Source of the DNA: Paragorgia papillata
Taxonomy: Eukaryota > Cnidaria > Anthozoa > Scleralcyonacea > Coralliidae
Direction: 5' to 3'
Assembly (NCBI GenBank): GCA_035771165.1
Contig: JAWNZC010000302.1
Location: 118,501-182,500, forward strand
Length of the DNA stretch: 64,000 bases
The position numbers were made by a program, and so were the translations under genes. The notes under the pieces are model-generated. The model saw nothing but the letters and a program-made list of their open reading frames with translations. It was not told the origin of the DNA and did no database searches. Shown here one piece after another: positions 25,501 to 64,000 of the stretch (position 1 is the first letter of the stretch; every line of letters begins with the position of its first letter).

Positions 25501-26322
25501 CAGAGCCCTTCATCAGAGTAAAACATAGAGTGCTGTGTAGGCAGTGTTTTAAATAGAGCAAAGTGAAAAGATGGTAAACTGCTGAGAATAGTTTTAATAA
25601 CGAAATACTGATGTTTCAAGCAGAGCCCTTCATCAGAGTAAAAAACTAGAGTGTTGTGTAGGCAGTGTTTTTAGATAGAGCAAAGTGAAAAGATGGTAAA
25701 CTGCTGAGAATAGTTTTTAATAACGAAATACTGATGTTTCAAGCAGAGTCCTTCATCAGAGTTAAAAACTAGAGTGTTTGTGTAGGCAGTGTTTTAGATA
25801 GAGCAAAGTGAAAAGATGGTAAACTGCTGAGAATAGTTTTAATAACGAAATACTGATGTTTCAAGCAGAGTCCTTCATCAGAGTAAAAACTAGAGTGTTG
25901 TGTAGGCAGTGTTTTAGATAGAGCAAAGTGAAAAGATGGTAAACTGCTGAGAATAGTTTTAATAACGAAATACTGACGTTTCAAGCAGACACCTTCATCA
26001 CATTTTACTCTGATGAAGGGTTCCACGTGAAGCGTCAGTATTTCATTATCAAAACTATTGTTGCCTAATAAACTACATACATACTGTACTCCTAGATGAA
26101 TCCAACAAATCTTGAAACAAACAAAAATGAAGACCAAATAAACAGTGTACCATTATCAGCTCTAACCGAAAATGCATCCAGGTTTGTAGATCTTTATCGT
26201 ATTTCCTCAATAAAGTACCTTCCCTGGTCTTCCCTAGTTAACACCACATCTCTCGTTTTAGTAACACATTAATGGTAAATACTTCAAATGATGTCGAAGA
26301 AGAGGACGACGAAGAAGATTAG
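22590..26322 (+). CDS. SNAPC5: snRNA-activating protein complex subunit 5 (SNAPC5), four exons
   Basis: Exons 22,590-22,697 (36 codons), 23,751-23,840 (30 codons), 26,096-26,181 and 26,262-26,322 join in phase to a 114-aa protein. The start is ATG in AAAATGGCGGAC. Residues about 14-45 carry the hallmark LLRNIKAKLMDQLQRLKVEE followed by LALTQYL, nearly the human SNAP19 core. The last nine residues are the acidic EEEDDEED tail typical of the family. SNAPC5 is the small subunit of the complex that binds the proximal sequence element of snRNA promoters, serving RNA polymerases II and III; a coiled coil is expected. The middle is Ser/Thr/Asn-rich and unconserved. All donors and acceptors are canonical (AAA|GTAAGT, CAG|GTGAAG, CAG|GTTTGT). 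Intron 1 is largely a foldback element starting 6 bp after the donor; intron 2 holds a 120-bp tandem array. No reading-frame defect is seen. Confidence 0.87.
22703..23662. mobile_element. Long-inverted-repeat MITE, family A (copy 1, with SINE inserted)
   Basis: Left end TTAAAGTGCCTATGAAACGA, right end the inverse, TTTCGTTTCATAGCCACTTT then AA. The arms include TTCCTTGCTTCGTTCTTGAG and its complement. At 960 bp it is about twice the other copies because a SINE-like insert occupies roughly 23,150-23,450. It lies within SNAPC5 intron 1. Confidence 0.85.
23155..23345 (-). mobile_element. 5S-derived SINE-like fragment
   Basis: Shares CAAAGCACAGGAG, ACAACTCTACTCA, ATGAGTCCCAAGC, TGGTCACCCA and GGTGAGAGGC, in the same order, with the copy at 33,440-33,745. 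On the minus strand the GGGTGACCA region resembles the 3' part of 5S rRNA. It is diverged here. Confidence 0.55.
23889..24028. repeat. Foldback element in SNAPC5 intron 2
   Basis: CTTATTAGATGTTTTGGTGT at the left is answered by ACACCAAAACATCTAATAAG at the right, enclosing about 100 bp that is itself partly inverted (TACTAGTTGT / ACAACGAGTA). Confidence 0.8.
24855..26010. repeat. ~120-bp tandem array in SNAPC5 intron 2
   Basis: About 9-10 copies of a unit containing GAGCAAAGTGAAAAGATGGT, AAACTGCTGAGAATAGTTTT, AATAACGAAATACTGACGTT and TCAAGCAGAGTCCTTCATCA. Units differ by small substitutions and 1-bp changes. The 230-aa minus-strand frame across it is a repeat artefact. Confidence 0.95.
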
Positions 26323-26589
26323 AATTCAAAAAAACGGGCATCCTATTTTTTTGGTTACAAGGACTTCAGTCTTCTCTAGTGCTGCAATACTTACATGTCG
26401 ATTTCAGCTCAGTTTTCAATGCGCTTTTTTTTGCTTTTCAATGCAAAAAGTTTCAAATTACTTTTCCAAATTTAGAAGTTCATTACGAAGTTTGATTTGA
26501 AGTTCAAATGTTCGAGTTGAAGTTCAGCTTTGCACTTTTCTGTGGCTATGCAGTTGGTAATTTGGAATTGCAAAATGATTACTATAGGT

Positions 26590-26755
26590 AATAGCATGGC
26601 TTCGAGTGCAATTTGAAAAAAAAACATGCACGAGTGAGTTTTTCAAAGACTATCAAAATTGCACGAGTCCGAAGGACGAGTGCCATTTGAGGTCTTTGAG
26701 AAACTCACGAGTGCGTGTTTTTCCAAAATTGCACTCGAAACCATGCTATTACTTA
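26590..26755. repeat. Foldback repeat 3' of SNAPC5
   Basis: AATAGCATGGCTTCGAGTGC is answered by GCACTCGAAACCATGCTATT, with inner AACTCACGAGTGCGTG against CATGCACGAGTGAGTT. A hairpin of about 165 bp. Confidence 0.8.
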
Positions 26756-27195
26756 TTAATAATATACATGAAATGTTAGACAAATGTTCTTCCAGCTACA
26801 AAGTTTACATAACACTCATTGCTCCACTTCTCGAAGCATCAATGGTTAAAAACTGCTTCGCTTTGTTCACTAAATACGTAAAACGTTTTACTCTTCTAGT
26901 CTTCTTGCAGGAACTTTATTGACAATATTAAAGCAAAATTCACTCTGTATTTCATCGAAATGTTCTTCGACAACTCTATGTTTTGGTCGCCATATTGGAT
27001 TTTCTCGTGAGGAAAAACCATCCTTCAAAATCCGCATAAGCATTTCATTGGCTTTCCAGTTGTTTATTAGCCAATCAGAATGGTTAATACTCATTGAAAT
27101 TTGCACTGTATTACACCTTTTTTCTGCACTGTATTACATTGAAATTGCACTCCTCTCGACCAATCAGGATGCAGTAATTTTGCCATGTATATTAT

Positions 27196-27378
27196 TAATC
27201 TAATTATGAATATCAAAGCCCAGCCCCATTGAGTCGGACACGAGAGTAAAATCATATTATTTAATAAAGTTCTATTAACGTTTCGTTGTTATTATCATAA
27301 CGAAATGTTAGAACTTTATTAAATATAATGGCTTTTATTAAAATAATATGCTGGGCTTTGATATCCATAATTAGATTA
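27196..27378. repeat. Palindromic MITE, ~183 bp
   Basis: TAATCTAATTATGAATATCA then AAGCCCAG at the left is mirrored by CTGGGCTTTGATATCCATAA then TTAGATTA at the right. The inner arms TTAATAAAGTTCTATTAACG and TTAGAACTTTATTAAA also pair. Confidence 0.85.
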
Positions 27379-27713
27379 CGCTTCCCGCCGGGTCAATCAA
27401 TGGCTGTTATTCTTTACCGGCTTTCCTATATATCAAAACGAAGCTCATTCTATCTTCTTGCTGGCCCAAGAAAAATTAGAAGTGGCCCAGATCTGGTTCA
27501 AGAGTTATTCGCACTTAAATCTTTTATTAACTGTAGTTGCCGACATAGTCCCTTGGGGGAAAACATTTCGATGGTTTCCGTTATTTTTAACCAGATTTCC
27601 TATATATCAAAATAAAGCTCATTCTATCTTCTTGTTGGTTCTCCGTAAAGGTGAACTTCCAATCGAGCATTCGAACATCAAAATCGAACTTCATAATCAA
27701 CTTCTGAATTGGG

Positions 27714-27832
27714 AAACGCAATTTGAAATTTGGAAACGCAATTTGAAATTTGGAAACGCAATTTGAAATTTGGAAACGCAATTTCAAATTTGGAAACGTA
27801 ATTTGAAACTTGGCAACGAAGTTCCAAACCAC
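27714..27832. repeat. ~19-bp minisatellite, about six copies
   Basis: Tandem GGAAACGCAATTTGAAATTT units. A slightly decayed unit (GGCAACGAAGTTCCAAAC) closes the array. Confidence 0.9.
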
Positions 27833-28204
27833 ACATTGAAATTACCAATTGGGAAGAAGCATCGTTGATCATTACCATAAATCTGACAATTCCACCAACG
27901 GCAGATCAGATCTACAATTGTAAGCTGTGAAGATGTCCCAGGCTAACAGGACAAAAGCTCACCAGTAATAAAAAGTTACATGTACACACCTAAAAATACG
28001 GTACTTACATGGAAGTACCGTATCTGCAAAAGTTTTAATCTATATTTATTACCTAGTAACTAGAAAAAGTTACAATAAATAAAAAAATAACTAGTACAAT
28101 TCCAAAGTTAAGCTAAACAAAAAGATTAGTAACTACTTATTGTAAAAGTTGTGATAAATAATAAGTTTTCCCTTTATTTTTACTGTACAATCTGTCATAA
28201 GTTA

Positions 28205-28295
28205 AACTCAGAGAAAAACTCTGAAGCTCCAGGCGGGACTCAAACCCACCATTGAGCCACTGGAACTCAGATGGTAGACCGAGGTTGTTTTTCGG
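28205..28295 (-). mobile_element. tRNA-derived SINE head
   Basis: The minus strand reads CCATCTGAGTTCCAGTGGCT then CAATGG, and GGTTTGAGTCCCGCCTGGAG. These resemble tRNA A-box (TGGCTCAATGG) and B-box (GGTTTGAGTCC) promoter elements. The copy at 62,550-62,610 shares the CCATCTGAGTTC head. It is not a complete tRNA gene: the acceptor stem does not close. Confidence 0.6.
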
Positions 28296-28375
28296 AATTT
28301 ATACGCCTGGGAAATACTCAAACCGTACGTGTCACAAGTCGTATTGTGTCAGTTTATTTTCAGTAAATGTTTTTG

Positions 28376-28698
28376 TATGTTATCATGGTTGGGGATTTTT
28401 GGAACAAAGGATATTTGGAACCTTCTGAGAAGATTTGTAATATATCTTCTTTTCCTAAAATTTCATCTTCATGGATTTTTTTGCCGTTAAAGTTGACGGA
28501 AGTGACGTCAAAAGAGGAATCTGTAAAGTGGTTTTCATATCGACAAATTCCTCTTTCGACGTCACTTCCGTCAACTTTAACGGCAAAAAAGTCCATGAAG
28601 ATGAAATTTTCGCCTGAGAAGATATATTACAAATCTTCTCAGAATGTTCCAATTAGCACAAATATGTAAAGTCCCTGAGGATGACATAGGCACTTTAA
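28376..28698. mobile_element. Long-inverted-repeat MITE, family C (copy 1)
   Basis: ATCATGGTTGGGGATTTTTG, then GATATTTGGAACCTTCTGAG and GATTTGTAATATATCTTC, is mirrored from 28,610 onward. The central arms are GTTGACGGAAGTGACGTCAA and its complement. The sister copy is at 37,484-37,815. Confidence 0.85.
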
Positions 28699-29166
28699 AG
28701 GGGATTGGCATTAAACATTAAGTTTGTCTAATTTGAAAGAACTCATAAAATTGTAATAGAAGATCCTTTACAACTTTTTCGTATCTTTCTGCGTTTTCAA
28801 GATATTTCAATTTATTTGATATGTAAAATGAGATGGTCTCTGACGTCAGGAGTGGGTAAAATATTTTCAAACAGAGCAAAATCACTTACATATCTAACAT
28901 GAAATGTTCAGCGTCGCAAGGAGTTTTTATGTGCACAGTTTCAAATGATTTCGCTGAACAAACTTAGAGATATAACTGGTTTTGCTACATGTGAAAATAT
29001 TTTAACCCACACCTGACGTCAGAGACCATCTCATTTACATATCAAACAAATTGAAATATCTTGAAAACGAAGAGAGATACGAAAAAGTTGTAAAGGATGT
29101 TCTATTACAATTTTATGAGTTCTTTCAAATTAGACAAACTTAATTTTTAGTGCTATTGCCCTTTAA
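28693..29166. mobile_element. Long-inverted-repeat MITE, family B (copy 1)
   Basis: Left end TTTAAAGGGGATTGGC, right end GTGCTATTGCCCTTTAA. Arms contain TTAAGTTTGTCTAATTTGAA, CTCATAAAATTGTAATAGAA and GAGATGGTCTCTGACGTCAG, each mirrored. It abuts the family C element and shares its TTTAAAG end. Confidence 0.87.
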
Positions 29167-29340
29167 CTTACGAAAGCTTGTACAGCAAAAACAAATGAAA
29201 AAACTTTACCAACCTCAAACTGAAAACACTAATAAAATACAAAAAGTAACTAATATAATCCAAGTTAGTTCATGATCACCTCGGTTTTCTTTGATGTACC
29301 GTGGTTGTTTATTTATAATAGTTACTCCCAACCACGCATA

Positions 29341-29720
29341 AGGGCCTGTTTATATGGCGCCGAGTTACTCGGCAAACCGAGTTACCCGCCATGTATAGAA
29401 ATTCAATGCTATCCCGGCAGAGTGTTTATATGAGACAGGCGGATAACTTGGCTAGCCGAGATCTCGGCATGCCAGGATGAAAATATTCCCATATAAACAC
29501 TCTCTTGCCGAGTAACTTGGCTAGCCGAGTTGAATTCGTCACAACAGCGCACGCGCCACTTATGAAGACAATCGCAAACTACTCATGGAATGTGAAACCA
29601 TTATAATGCGTGGGCGGCTTTGCCAAGTAACTCGTCTCATATAAACTCTCATCTTTTCTCAACTCGGCTTGCCGGGTAACTCGCCTAGCCGCGTAACTCG
29701 GCTCCATATAAACAGGCCCT
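29341..29720. mobile_element. MITE with GGGCCTGTTTATATGG termini
   Basis: AGGGCCTGTTTATATGGCGC at the left and CTCCATATAAACAGGCCCT at the right are inverted. The interior repeats CGAGTTACTCGG/CCGAGTTAC motifs. It sits inside an outer inverted pair (CCAACCACGCATAA ... TTATGCGTGGTTG), so it appears to have entered an older foldback. Confidence 0.85.
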
Positions 29721-29883
29721 AAACCAAGTTAATTGCCCCGGGCTAATATGCAATTAACTTGATTTATGCGTGGTTGAGAAAATAAGCTTTAATCAATGGT
29801 CACGAATGTGATAAAGGATTTATCATCGCGACTGAAGTGTTTTTTAGACAACCTTGGGGATAATTCAGTATCTCCGTTTTCTT

Positions 29884-30676
29884 AGGGGGCCTTTACACGA
29901 GCCTGGGTTGAGTGCCAGCCGGGGTCAGCTCGCGCCGTCCCTGGTTATTCTTTTATCGTGTTTACATGAACCCGTGTTGGCTGCTTTTTCCCCCAACCCG
30001 GGTCAGCTTTTCTCAACACAAATTATGATATTTCCAACACTTTACACGAGCCAGGTGTCACGGTCTCAGTGATCCCCCAGTCTGAGTTATCCCCTAAGAC
30101 CAACTGCGCAGTTATCCCCTGCTTTTCTTCATTGATATTGTCGTTGTTCTAACTAAAAAAAATACGTATAATCATGGAAACCATACTTTTATCACGTTCT
30201 TTTATGCTCTGATGAAGTATATCGAGTTTAGCGAGACGAAAGCTTAGCGAACTATGTTATTTACATGAGTTACATGGTATTGACATTCGTAATAATCACA
30301 GACGTTTTATATTTATACTTACGATATTGATTACCTTGCGACCAAATGTTTAAAAGAACGTGATAAACTGAAGTATGGTTTCCATGATTATACGTATTTT
30401 TTGAGTTAGAACAAGCAGGGGATAACTGCGCAGTTGGTCTTGGGGGATAACTCAGACTGAGGGATCGCTGAGACCGTGACACCGGGTCAAGTCAACCCGT
30501 GTTTACATGAAGGAATTGACTAAAGTTCCGCATCGTCGCACCTCTCCAACCCAGGTCGACCCGGGTCTTGAAAAGGGTCACCCAGCAAGACGGGTTGACC
30601 CGGCTATCGTGTAAACGCTAACAGGGGTTTATTCGTAGGTTGGCTCTCAACCCGGGCTCGTGTGAAGGCCCCCTTA
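29884..30676. mobile_element. MITE with GGGGGCCTTTACACGAGCC termini, interrupted
   Basis: Left end AGGGGGCCTTTACACGAGCC, right end GGCTCGTGTGAAGGCCCCCT. The host element of about 365 bp is split by the nested foldback at 30,055-30,483. The inner arms share CAACCCGGGTCA motifs. Confidence 0.83.
30055..30483. mobile_element. Nested foldback, GTGTCACGGTCTCAG termini
   Basis: GTGTCACGGTCTCAGTGATC then CCCCAGTCTGAGTTATCCCC is mirrored by GGGGATAACTCAGACTGAGG then GATCGCTGAGACCGTGACAC. It lies inside the element above, so it is the younger insertion. Confidence 0.85.
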
Positions 30677-30783
30677 GACCTCGGCCCTTCACGCCTCAGT
30701 AAAAAGCTGACATAGTTACCTTGGATTCAGTAACTACCTATACTTACAGTGTACAAGTTACTTTTATGTATCGACTTATCCCA

Positions 30784-31258
30784 TTAAAGGGCAATAGCAC
30801 TAAAAATTAAGTTGGTCTAATTGAAAGAACTCATAAAATTGTAATAGAACATCCTTTACAACTTTTTCGTATCTCTCTTCGTTTTCAAGATTATATTTCA
30901 ATTTGTTTAATATGTAAATGAGATGGTCTCTTACGTCAGGTGTGGGGTAAAATATTTTCACATGTAGCAAAACCAGTTATATCTCTAAGTTTGTTCAGCG
31001 AAATCATTTGAAACTGTGCACATAAAAACTCCTTGCGACGCTGAACATTTCATGTTAGATATGTAAGTGATTTTGCTCTGTATGAAAATATTTTACCCCA
31101 CTCCTGACGTCAGAGACCATCTCATTTACACATCAAACAAATTGAAATATCTTGAAAACGCAGAAAGATACGAAAAAGTTGTAAAGGATCTTCTATTACA
31201 ATTTTATGAGTTCTTTCAAATTAGACAAACTTAATTTTTGTTGCCAATCCCCTTTAAA
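30784..31258. mobile_element. Long-inverted-repeat MITE, family B (copy 2)
   Basis: Left end TTAAAGGGCAATAGCACTAA, right end TTGTTGCCAATCCCCTTTAA. The interior is nearly the same as copy 1 at 28,693 but in opposite orientation. Confidence 0.87.
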
Positions 31259-31428
31259 TAATAAATAAGGAAAGCACAGCAATGTGCTGATAATAAAAAG
31301 AGATTTCAATGATGATAAGTTACCTGGAGTTGAGAAAAGTAATGGCATTTTCCCAATAATTTATAGCAAATGTAACACAAATTCTGAATTTATTGAAAAC
31401 CCAATTTCTTTGCCTATAGATACACTTT

Positions 31429-31451
31429 GGGGGGGGGGGGGGGGGGGGGGG
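31429..31451. repeat. Homopolymer run of 23 G
   Basis: Uninterrupted G tract followed by AGGG. Its length may be unreliable in the assembly. Confidence 0.9.
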
Positions 31452-31531
31452 AGGGTACAGGCATAAAACTTTCCAATAATCTAGAACACCACTAGAGTTA
31501 TGCAATGAATTGAAATGAATATTATTACTGA

Positions 31532-32454
31532 GGGGCTGTTTGCAGGGTAACATGGAAGCCGGGACGGGACGTTTGCCGGGACGGGACGTTTTTCATCCCG
31601 GGTTTATATGTGAATGTTTTCAGGCGAGGCAATTGCGACTGGGACGTTTCACAACACAGCTAGAAAGATGTAACTAGATCCCAAGGACAGTGCAAAGTTT
31701 CTAGTCAAAGACAATGCAATAAGAATTTTTGCCACGTGTACGCACGGAGCTGCCAGCCCATTTTGTAAAGCAAAAGCCCACAGCATAGTCCAAGCACATT
31801 CTGTGGTCCAAGGGAGCACGTTAGTCGATAAAACCGCTGACAATATGAGCCCCCAACGAGCGAGCCGAATACTCGGGGGCTCATATTGTCAGCGGTTTTA
31901 TCGAACTCGGCGAATCATAGATAATGAAGGGGAACTGGATAGGAAACTTAAAACGATGTTACAAAACTGGAAACGATGTTTGCCCAACTTGCTATGGTGA
32001 TTATACACTTATAAGGGGCCAGGATCAGCTATTGCTGAAATTAAACAATAGTGTAATATCACTTAAGTGTATAAACACTTAACAATAGTGTAGTGTAAAT
32101 ATCACTCCTACTAGCCTTTATCACTCATTTGTATCGAATAAACAGCTTAAGAATCAAAATAAATACTCGAAACGGTATCCGTCATATCGTCCCGGTTAGG
32201 CGGGACAGAGTATTTACATGGCGAAAATTGTCCCACACAAGCCGGGATCCGGGTTGAGGAAACCGGGATCCCGCTTTGCCAGGACGGGATGAAAAACGTC
32301 CGGGCAAACATCTTTCCATATAAACGGAACGGGATAAATAAGAGAGATATACATGCATGGCGAGATCCCGTTTAACGTCCCGTCCCGGCAAACGTCCCGT
32401 CCAAGCAAACGTCCCGTCCCGGCAAACGTCCCGCCTCCCATGTAAACAGCCCCC
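31532..32454. mobile_element. ~920-bp foldback abutting the GGT stop codon
   Basis: GGGGCTGTTTGCAGGGTAAC then ATGGAAGCCGGGACGGGACG at the left is mirrored by CGTCCCGCCTCCCATGTAAA then CAGCCCC at the right. The right part repeats GGCAAACGTCCCGTCC. An internal hairpin lies at about 31,832-31,905 (CGATAAAACCGCTGACAATA and complement). It ends 25 bp from the GGT stop, so the GGT 3' UTR must lie in or beyond it. Confidence 0.8.
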
Positions 32455-32478
32455 AAAGCAGGTAGAAAATACAATAAT

Positions 32479-53584
<21,106 letters not shown>

Positions 53585-54890
53585 ATTCGGAGAATATAAA
53601 CCTTTCTCTATACACCACAACAATTTTCTTCGAGATCGAATGCTTTTCTAATGAAAGAAAAGCAAAAGCTCTTGAAATCATTCGAACGTAAACAGAGATT
53701 AAAATGTCACGAATAACCTAACATCCACGTCATTATTGCGTCACTATTTCGGAAACGGTCGGCCAACGCTCGAGAACAGCCGGTCATTTCCGTTACACAC
53801 GCCATATAACCATAGCAACCACCATTTCGTTCCCAGGCTTCTCACTCGGTTGCCCGAGGAGAGACCCGGGAACAACCGAGATTGGAGACCTAATTTTTAG
53901 TTAATTTTCAGGAAGCGCCGAAGGTTTGCTAATGTAATTAGTAGACAAAAACCTATAGTGTCGCATTCGGCAGAATCAAGCGATCATTTTGATATAGAAT
54001 TTATTTAAATTCCGACAAACAGAAAATATTTAAACATGTTTTGAAACACGCGTTTCCAAATGTAATACGACACGCGACACCCACGCGATATCCAGACATG
54101 CACTGAACAGTTCAACATATTGATATCTTACCGGTATTTGCTCTATTCGGTGCTTATTATTATACTTGTATTTTGTAGTTGTCGGACTATAAAGCAGCAA
54201 GGCCAGGGCCAACCTGTTTTGAAATAGCTCGTCATCTTTTACCCACTAGGTCTACCGCGATCGCCGGCGCGTGCAGTTGTAAACATTGTAAAGCCTTTGT
54301 CACTTGCAAAAGCTAAAGCTATTCAAACAAGGAGAAAGCCATTACTAGGTAAACAGTACGTATATGTTCTTTGATATACTGTGGCGCTTTCTTGTGTCTC
54401 TAGTCCTCAAGTCAAACTTTTTAGGTACTGATGTCAACACGGCATTTTTTCGCGTCTGTAATAAATTCGTCTATTCTGTCTTCATGGATAAACCTTGTCA
54501 GCAACATTACAGATCAACTACTCATGAATTCACCAATACCATCGGAAAACACCTCAACCCAACTCGATCAAACCATAGCCAATACGAGCACGCAACATGC
54601 CTTTACAGTTTCGCAAGGCCTGACGGGATGATGCAATAATGCCATTTTGTGTGGCGAAAAAATAAAAACAAACGGAGCTGAACCACTGACCTGAACCACA
54701 GCTGAACTCGTTCTAACACAGGTAGCCCGAGTAAAAAGCGTGATTTTTACTGAAATTTGTTAAAATAAACGAGTTATACAACTTGCCTTGCTTGGTATTA
54801 ACTGCATTGTACGATATTTCCAAGTTTGGGACGAGATTTTTTCCAGTAGCCTGACACCATCGATCCATCCATCCGTTCGTCCGTCCATTC
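53585..54890. other. GGT 5' flank and intergenic DNA
   Basis: Presumed GGT promoter region; no TATA box can be assigned. An open frame at 54,431-54,631 (+) is Ser/Thr/Asn-rich and not recognised. It could be an exon of an unidentified plus-strand gene, but there is no supporting motif. Confidence 0.35.
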
Positions 54891-54892
54891 GT

Positions 54893-55168
54893 CCGTCCTC
54901 CCTCCCTCCCTCCCTCCCTCCCTCCCTCCCTCCCTCCCTGCCCTCCCTCCCTCCCTCCCTTCCTTCCTTCCTTCCTTCCTTCCTTCCCTCCTTCCCTCCC
55001 TCCCTCCCTCCCTCCCTCCCTCTCTCCCTCCCTCCCTCCCTCCCTCCCTTCCTTCCTTCCTTCCTGCCTTCCTTCCCTCCTTCCTTCCCTCCCTCCCTCC
55101 CTCCCTCCCTCCCTCCCTCCCTCCCTCCCTCCCTCCCTCCCTCCCTCCCTCCCTCCCTTCCTTCTTTT
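54893..55168. repeat. (CCCT/CCTT)n microsatellite
   Basis: About 275 bp of pyrimidine tetranucleotides between GGT and the aminopeptidase. Pro/Ser/Leu and Arg/Glu/Gly frames are artefacts. Confidence 0.95.
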
Positions 55169-55439
55169 CAAAGTATAGTATATATATCATTCCTTTTTTC
55201 ATTTTCCTTTCCTATTTTCATATACAAAAAGTTAGTATTTATTACACTTATGTCTTTAATCATTTAAACGAAAAACTCAGATTTAACAGACAAAATCATA
55301 CCGCAGAAACATGATCCACTCACTATTCTAGAAAAACGGCGGTTGGCCGTCAGTCTCTCTACTTCCTTTTAAAAGCACATGTTTTACTGAAAAAAAAATT
55401 AGGATAAAAATGTTTAAAATTTTATATTAAGTGCAACGA

Positions 55440-55492
55440 ATGATGCTAAAGAAAGAAAGAAAGAAAGAAAGAAAAGAAAAGAAAGAAAGAAA

Positions 55493-55533
<41 letters not shown>

Positions 55534-56326
55534 AAAGAAAGAAAAGAAAGAAAGAAAGAAAGAAAGAACAAGAAAGAAAGGAAAGAAAGAAAGAAAGAAA
55601 GGAAGGAAGGAAGGAAGGAAGGAAGGAAGGAAGGAAGGAAGGAAGGAAGGAAGGAAGGGAGGAAAGGAAGGGAGAAAGGAAGGGAGAAAGGAAGGAAGGA
55701 AGGAAGGAAGGGAGAAAGGGGACGAAGGAAGGGAGAAAGGGAGAAAGGGACGAAGGAAGGGAGAAAGGGAGGAAAGGAATGAAGGAAGGAAGGAAGGAAG
55801 GAAGGAAGGAAGGGAGAAAGGAAGGGAGAAAGGAAGGGGAGAAAGGAAGGAAGGAAGGAAGGAAGGAGAGAAAGGGACGAAGGAAGGGAGGAAAGGGAGA
55901 AAGGGACGAAGGAAGGGAGAAAGGGAGAAAGGAATGAAGGAAGGAAGGAAGGAAGGAAGGAAGGAAGGAAGGAAGGAAGGAAGGAAGGAAGGAAGAAAGG
56001 AAGGAAGGAAGGAAGGAAGGGACGAAGGAAGGGAGAAAGGGAGAAAGGGACGAAGGAAGGGAGAAAGGGAGAAAGGAAGGAAGGAAGGAAGGAAGGAAGG
56101 AAGGAAGGAAGGAAGGAAGGAACGAAGGAAGGAAGGAAGGAAGGAAGGAAGGAAGGAAGGAAGGAAGGAACGAAGGAAGGAAGGAAGGAAGGAAGGAAGG
56201 AAGGAAGGAAGGAAGGAAGGAAGGAAGGAAGGAAGGAACGAAGGAAGGAAGGAAGGAAGGAACGAAGAAACGAAACGAACGAAGAAACGAACGAACGAAC
56301 GAACGAACGAACGAACGAACGAACAT
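55440..56326. repeat. (GAAA)n to (GGAA)n to (AACG)n array
   Basis: A GAAA tract (55,448-55,600) grades into GGAA with GGGAGAAAGG and GACGAAGG insertions, and ends in pure AACG (56,285-56,322). It lies just 3' of the aminopeptidase stop. Confidence 0.95.
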
Positions 56327-56359
56327 AAAATAAAATACCATTATACTGCATGTCTCACA

Positions 56360-64000
<7,641 letters not shown>

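Noticed and set aside
28205..28295. tRNA gene
   Set aside because: A- and B-box-like words exist, but the cloverleaf does not close and a related head occurs at 62,550, so a SINE fragment is the better reading.
54364..54639. Two overlapping frames (91 and 66 aa) upstream of GGT
   Set aside because: The Ser/Thr/Asn-rich frame could be an exon, but no motif, partner exon or conserved block was found, so only noted under the intergenic entry.

Overview
The window is metazoan nuclear DNA, and I infer an anthozoan cnidarian. Genes are short exons separated by GT-AG introns. The intervening sequence is AT-rich and full of foldback (MITE-like) elements, CR1/L2-like LINE fragments, tRNA- and 5S-derived SINEs, hAT remnants, minisatellites and microsatellites. 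The species assignment rests on repeat style only and is not firm.

Layout. (1) 1-14,950 is one satellite array with a 20-bp monomer and several higher-order repeats. All of its long ORFs are artefacts of the repeat. (2) 16,282-18,182 (+) is NAXE, the NAD(P)HX epimerase, in three exons. (3) 19,875-20,714 (-) holds the last two exons of a carnitine O-palmitoyltransferase 1-like gene; the rest was not found. (4) 22,590-26,322 (+) is a four-exon gene for a 114-aa protein that I recognise as SNAPC5, the small snRNA-activating-complex subunit; its exons are too short to stand out as ORFs. (5) 32,479-53,584 (-) is a complete 15-exon gamma-glutamyltransferase gene of about 610 codons, with every intron loaded with repeats. 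(6) 56,360 to past 64,000 (-) is the 3' half of an M1-family, glutamyl-aminopeptidase-like gene, nine exons seen.

Splice phases and exon lengths were checked base by base for these genes. They fit, except at about nine places where exactly one base must be removed to keep frame. All these discrepancies are insertions, mostly one extra base in a short run. I read this as residual insertion error in a long-read assembly rather than pseudogenisation, so GGT and the aminopeptidase are probably intact in the animal. NAXE also has one in-frame TAA that this does not explain.

Functionally, GGT and the M1 aminopeptidase are both membrane ectopeptidases and neighbours on the same strand. NAXE repairs damaged NAD(P)H, CPT1 imports acyl groups into mitochondria, and SNAPC5 serves snRNA transcription. 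There is no operon-like logic. The remaining interest is in the repeats: related foldback families that share a terminal motif, nested insertions with readable target-site duplications, and minisatellites that have visibly grown out of dispersed repeats.
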